Shown: positions 63,472-64,000 of the stretch, piece after piece
Layout of the letters: the number at the start of each line of letters is the position of its first letter
How positions within the stretch are numbered: position 1 is the first letter of the stretch
NCBI RefSeq assembly: GCF_013285385.1
Contig: NZ_CP054212.1
Location: forward strand, 124,001-188,000
Reading direction: 5' to 3'
Source of the DNA: Paramixta manurensis
GTDB taxonomy: Bacteria; Pseudomonadota; Gammaproteobacteria; Enterobacterales; Enterobacteriaceae
DNA: 64,000 bases
Notes under the pieces: model-generated
Database searches by the model: none
What the model saw: the letters and a program-made list of their open reading frames with translations, nothing else
What the model was told of the DNA's origin: nothing
Translations under genes and position numbers: made by a program

Positions 63472-63772
63472 TTTCTCACTTCTTCGCCCGGCGCTGTTTT
63501 CATCCGGCGCTGGCAATAAACCCCCCAATAACCGCCGTTAGCGCGTGATTGGGGGCCATTGCTATTTCCACATTTTTCCTTCCTGCCCGGCTGAACCGTT
63601 TACGATTGGTTTAAAAAGTACTTAACCTAACTAAATATAATAATTATTATCATTAACAGTCTAATAATATCCTTCTGAAATATAAGGTTGTCATGCGTCT
63701 CCGCTGGCTGATGGCGTGGGGCGCACAGGCAAGATAAGCAAATAACTTTTTAACCAAGGCAGGAATAAGATT
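63472..63772 (+). promoter_or_regulatory. Fur-like region upstream of the binding-protein gene
   Basis: The 301-bp gap contains a candidate Fur box at 63637-63655 (ATAATAATTATTATCATTA; about 13 of 19 positions of GATAATGATAATCATTATC), 118 nt before the next gene. It suggests iron control of the downstream uptake gene. Confidence 0.6.
63522..63555 (+). terminator. Hairpin after mntP
   Basis: CCCCCAAT (63522-63529) pairs with ATTGGGGG (63548-63555) around an 18-nt loop. Possible terminator, no T-run. Confidence 0.45.
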
Positions 63773-64000
63773 ATGGCGTTAAAACAACGTATAGCGATGA
63801 GTGTGGCCGGTTTCGCTCTGCTGGCGGCTCCATTACTTGCCAGCGCGGTTAGCTGGCCGCTAACGGTGACCGATCGGGATAACCGCAGCGTAACGATTGA
63901 AAAAGAGCCGCAGCATATTATTTTGCAAGATGGCCGGGACATTCTTTCGCTGGCGTTGCTGGATCGCGATAACCCGTTTAAACGGGTGGTGGCATGGAAT
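63773..64000 (+). CDS. Iron-type ABC transporter binding protein (3' end beyond window)
   Basis: 76 codons visible. A signal peptide (MALKQRIAMSVAGFALLAAP, cleavage near ASA) precedes the start of a FecB/FepB-type periplasmic binding fold (WPLTVTDRDNRSVTIEKEPQ, then HIILQDGRDILSLALLD). The ATG follows AGGAATAAG. The Fur-like box upstream supports siderophore or haem iron transport. The gene runs off the window, so family and length are provisional. Confidence 0.75.
   Translation, partial: MALKQRIAMSVAGFALLAAPLLASAVSWPLTVTDRDNRSVTIEKEPQHIILQDGRDILSLALLDRDNPFKRVVAWN

Overview
The window is chromosomal DNA of a gamma-proteobacterium of the order Enterobacterales. Most of it follows the yiaG / eptB-proK-dpp / bcs-dctA-yhjJ-kdgK-yhjH-yhjG-yhjE-yhjD-yhjC neighbourhood of the E. 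coli map. A BcsO/BcsD-type cellulose operon, a KdgR-like operator, phosphoketolase and moderate GC suggest an Erwiniaceae/Pectobacteriaceae-like relative (Pantoea, Erwinia, Brenneria and similar), but the genus cannot be fixed by reading alone.

Layout. 1-4.4 kb: yiaG (its first base lies just outside the window), an HD hydrolase, the ohrR/ohr peroxide pair, and a three-gene periplasmic redox module (beta-rich exported protein, b-type cytochrome, sulfite-oxidase-like molybdoprotein). 4.4-6.3 kb: eptB and tRNA-Pro(CGG) with a clear promoter. 6.3-10.0 kb: a 117-bp repeat carrying the tRNA 3' end, a compact multi-hairpin element, then a decayed island with two broken hotdog dehydratases, an intact PlsC-like acyltransferase, one small unknown gene and an IS3-family remnant. 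10.4-16.4 kb: dppABCDF. 16.6-28.2 kb: cellulose operon bcsO-Q-A-B-C-D-Z without bcsE/F/G. 28.4-33.7 kb: pdeK, dctA, yhjJ.

33.7-38.2 kb is an accessory insertion: a class-3 lipase with a GHSLGG nucleophile motif followed by an overlapping lipoprotein gene (candidate T6SS effector and immunity pair), then a second module in which the lipase is reduced to 101 codons by two internal deletions while the lipoprotein is intact. Remnants of the 3' end of the neighbouring glutathione S-transferase gene precede each module, marking the duplication boundaries. 38.2-46.7 kb returns to core genes: kdgK with a KdgR-like palindrome, pdeH, yhjG, yhjE, yhjD, yhjC. 46.8-51.3 kb: an SDR gene, relB with a frameshifted relE, a GST, and phosphoketolase.

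51.4-57.4 kb looks like an amino-acid (probably D-amino-acid) uptake and deamination locus: PLP deaminase, a polar amino-acid ABC transporter, a RidA-like protein, and a divergent IclR regulator, with a 34-bp inverted repeat in the control region. 57.4-62.7 kb holds a YgiW-like protein, aldehyde dehydrogenase with divergent LysR, an AhpD-like protein with divergent MocR regulator, and two small ORFs. 62.9-64 kb: mntP behind an MntR-like operator, then the start of an iron-type periplasmic binding protein behind a Fur-like box.

Functionally, the two phosphodiesterases (PdeK, PdeH) on either side of the PilZ-containing cellulose synthase fit c-di-GMP control of cellulose, and many transport genes are paired with a recognisable operator.
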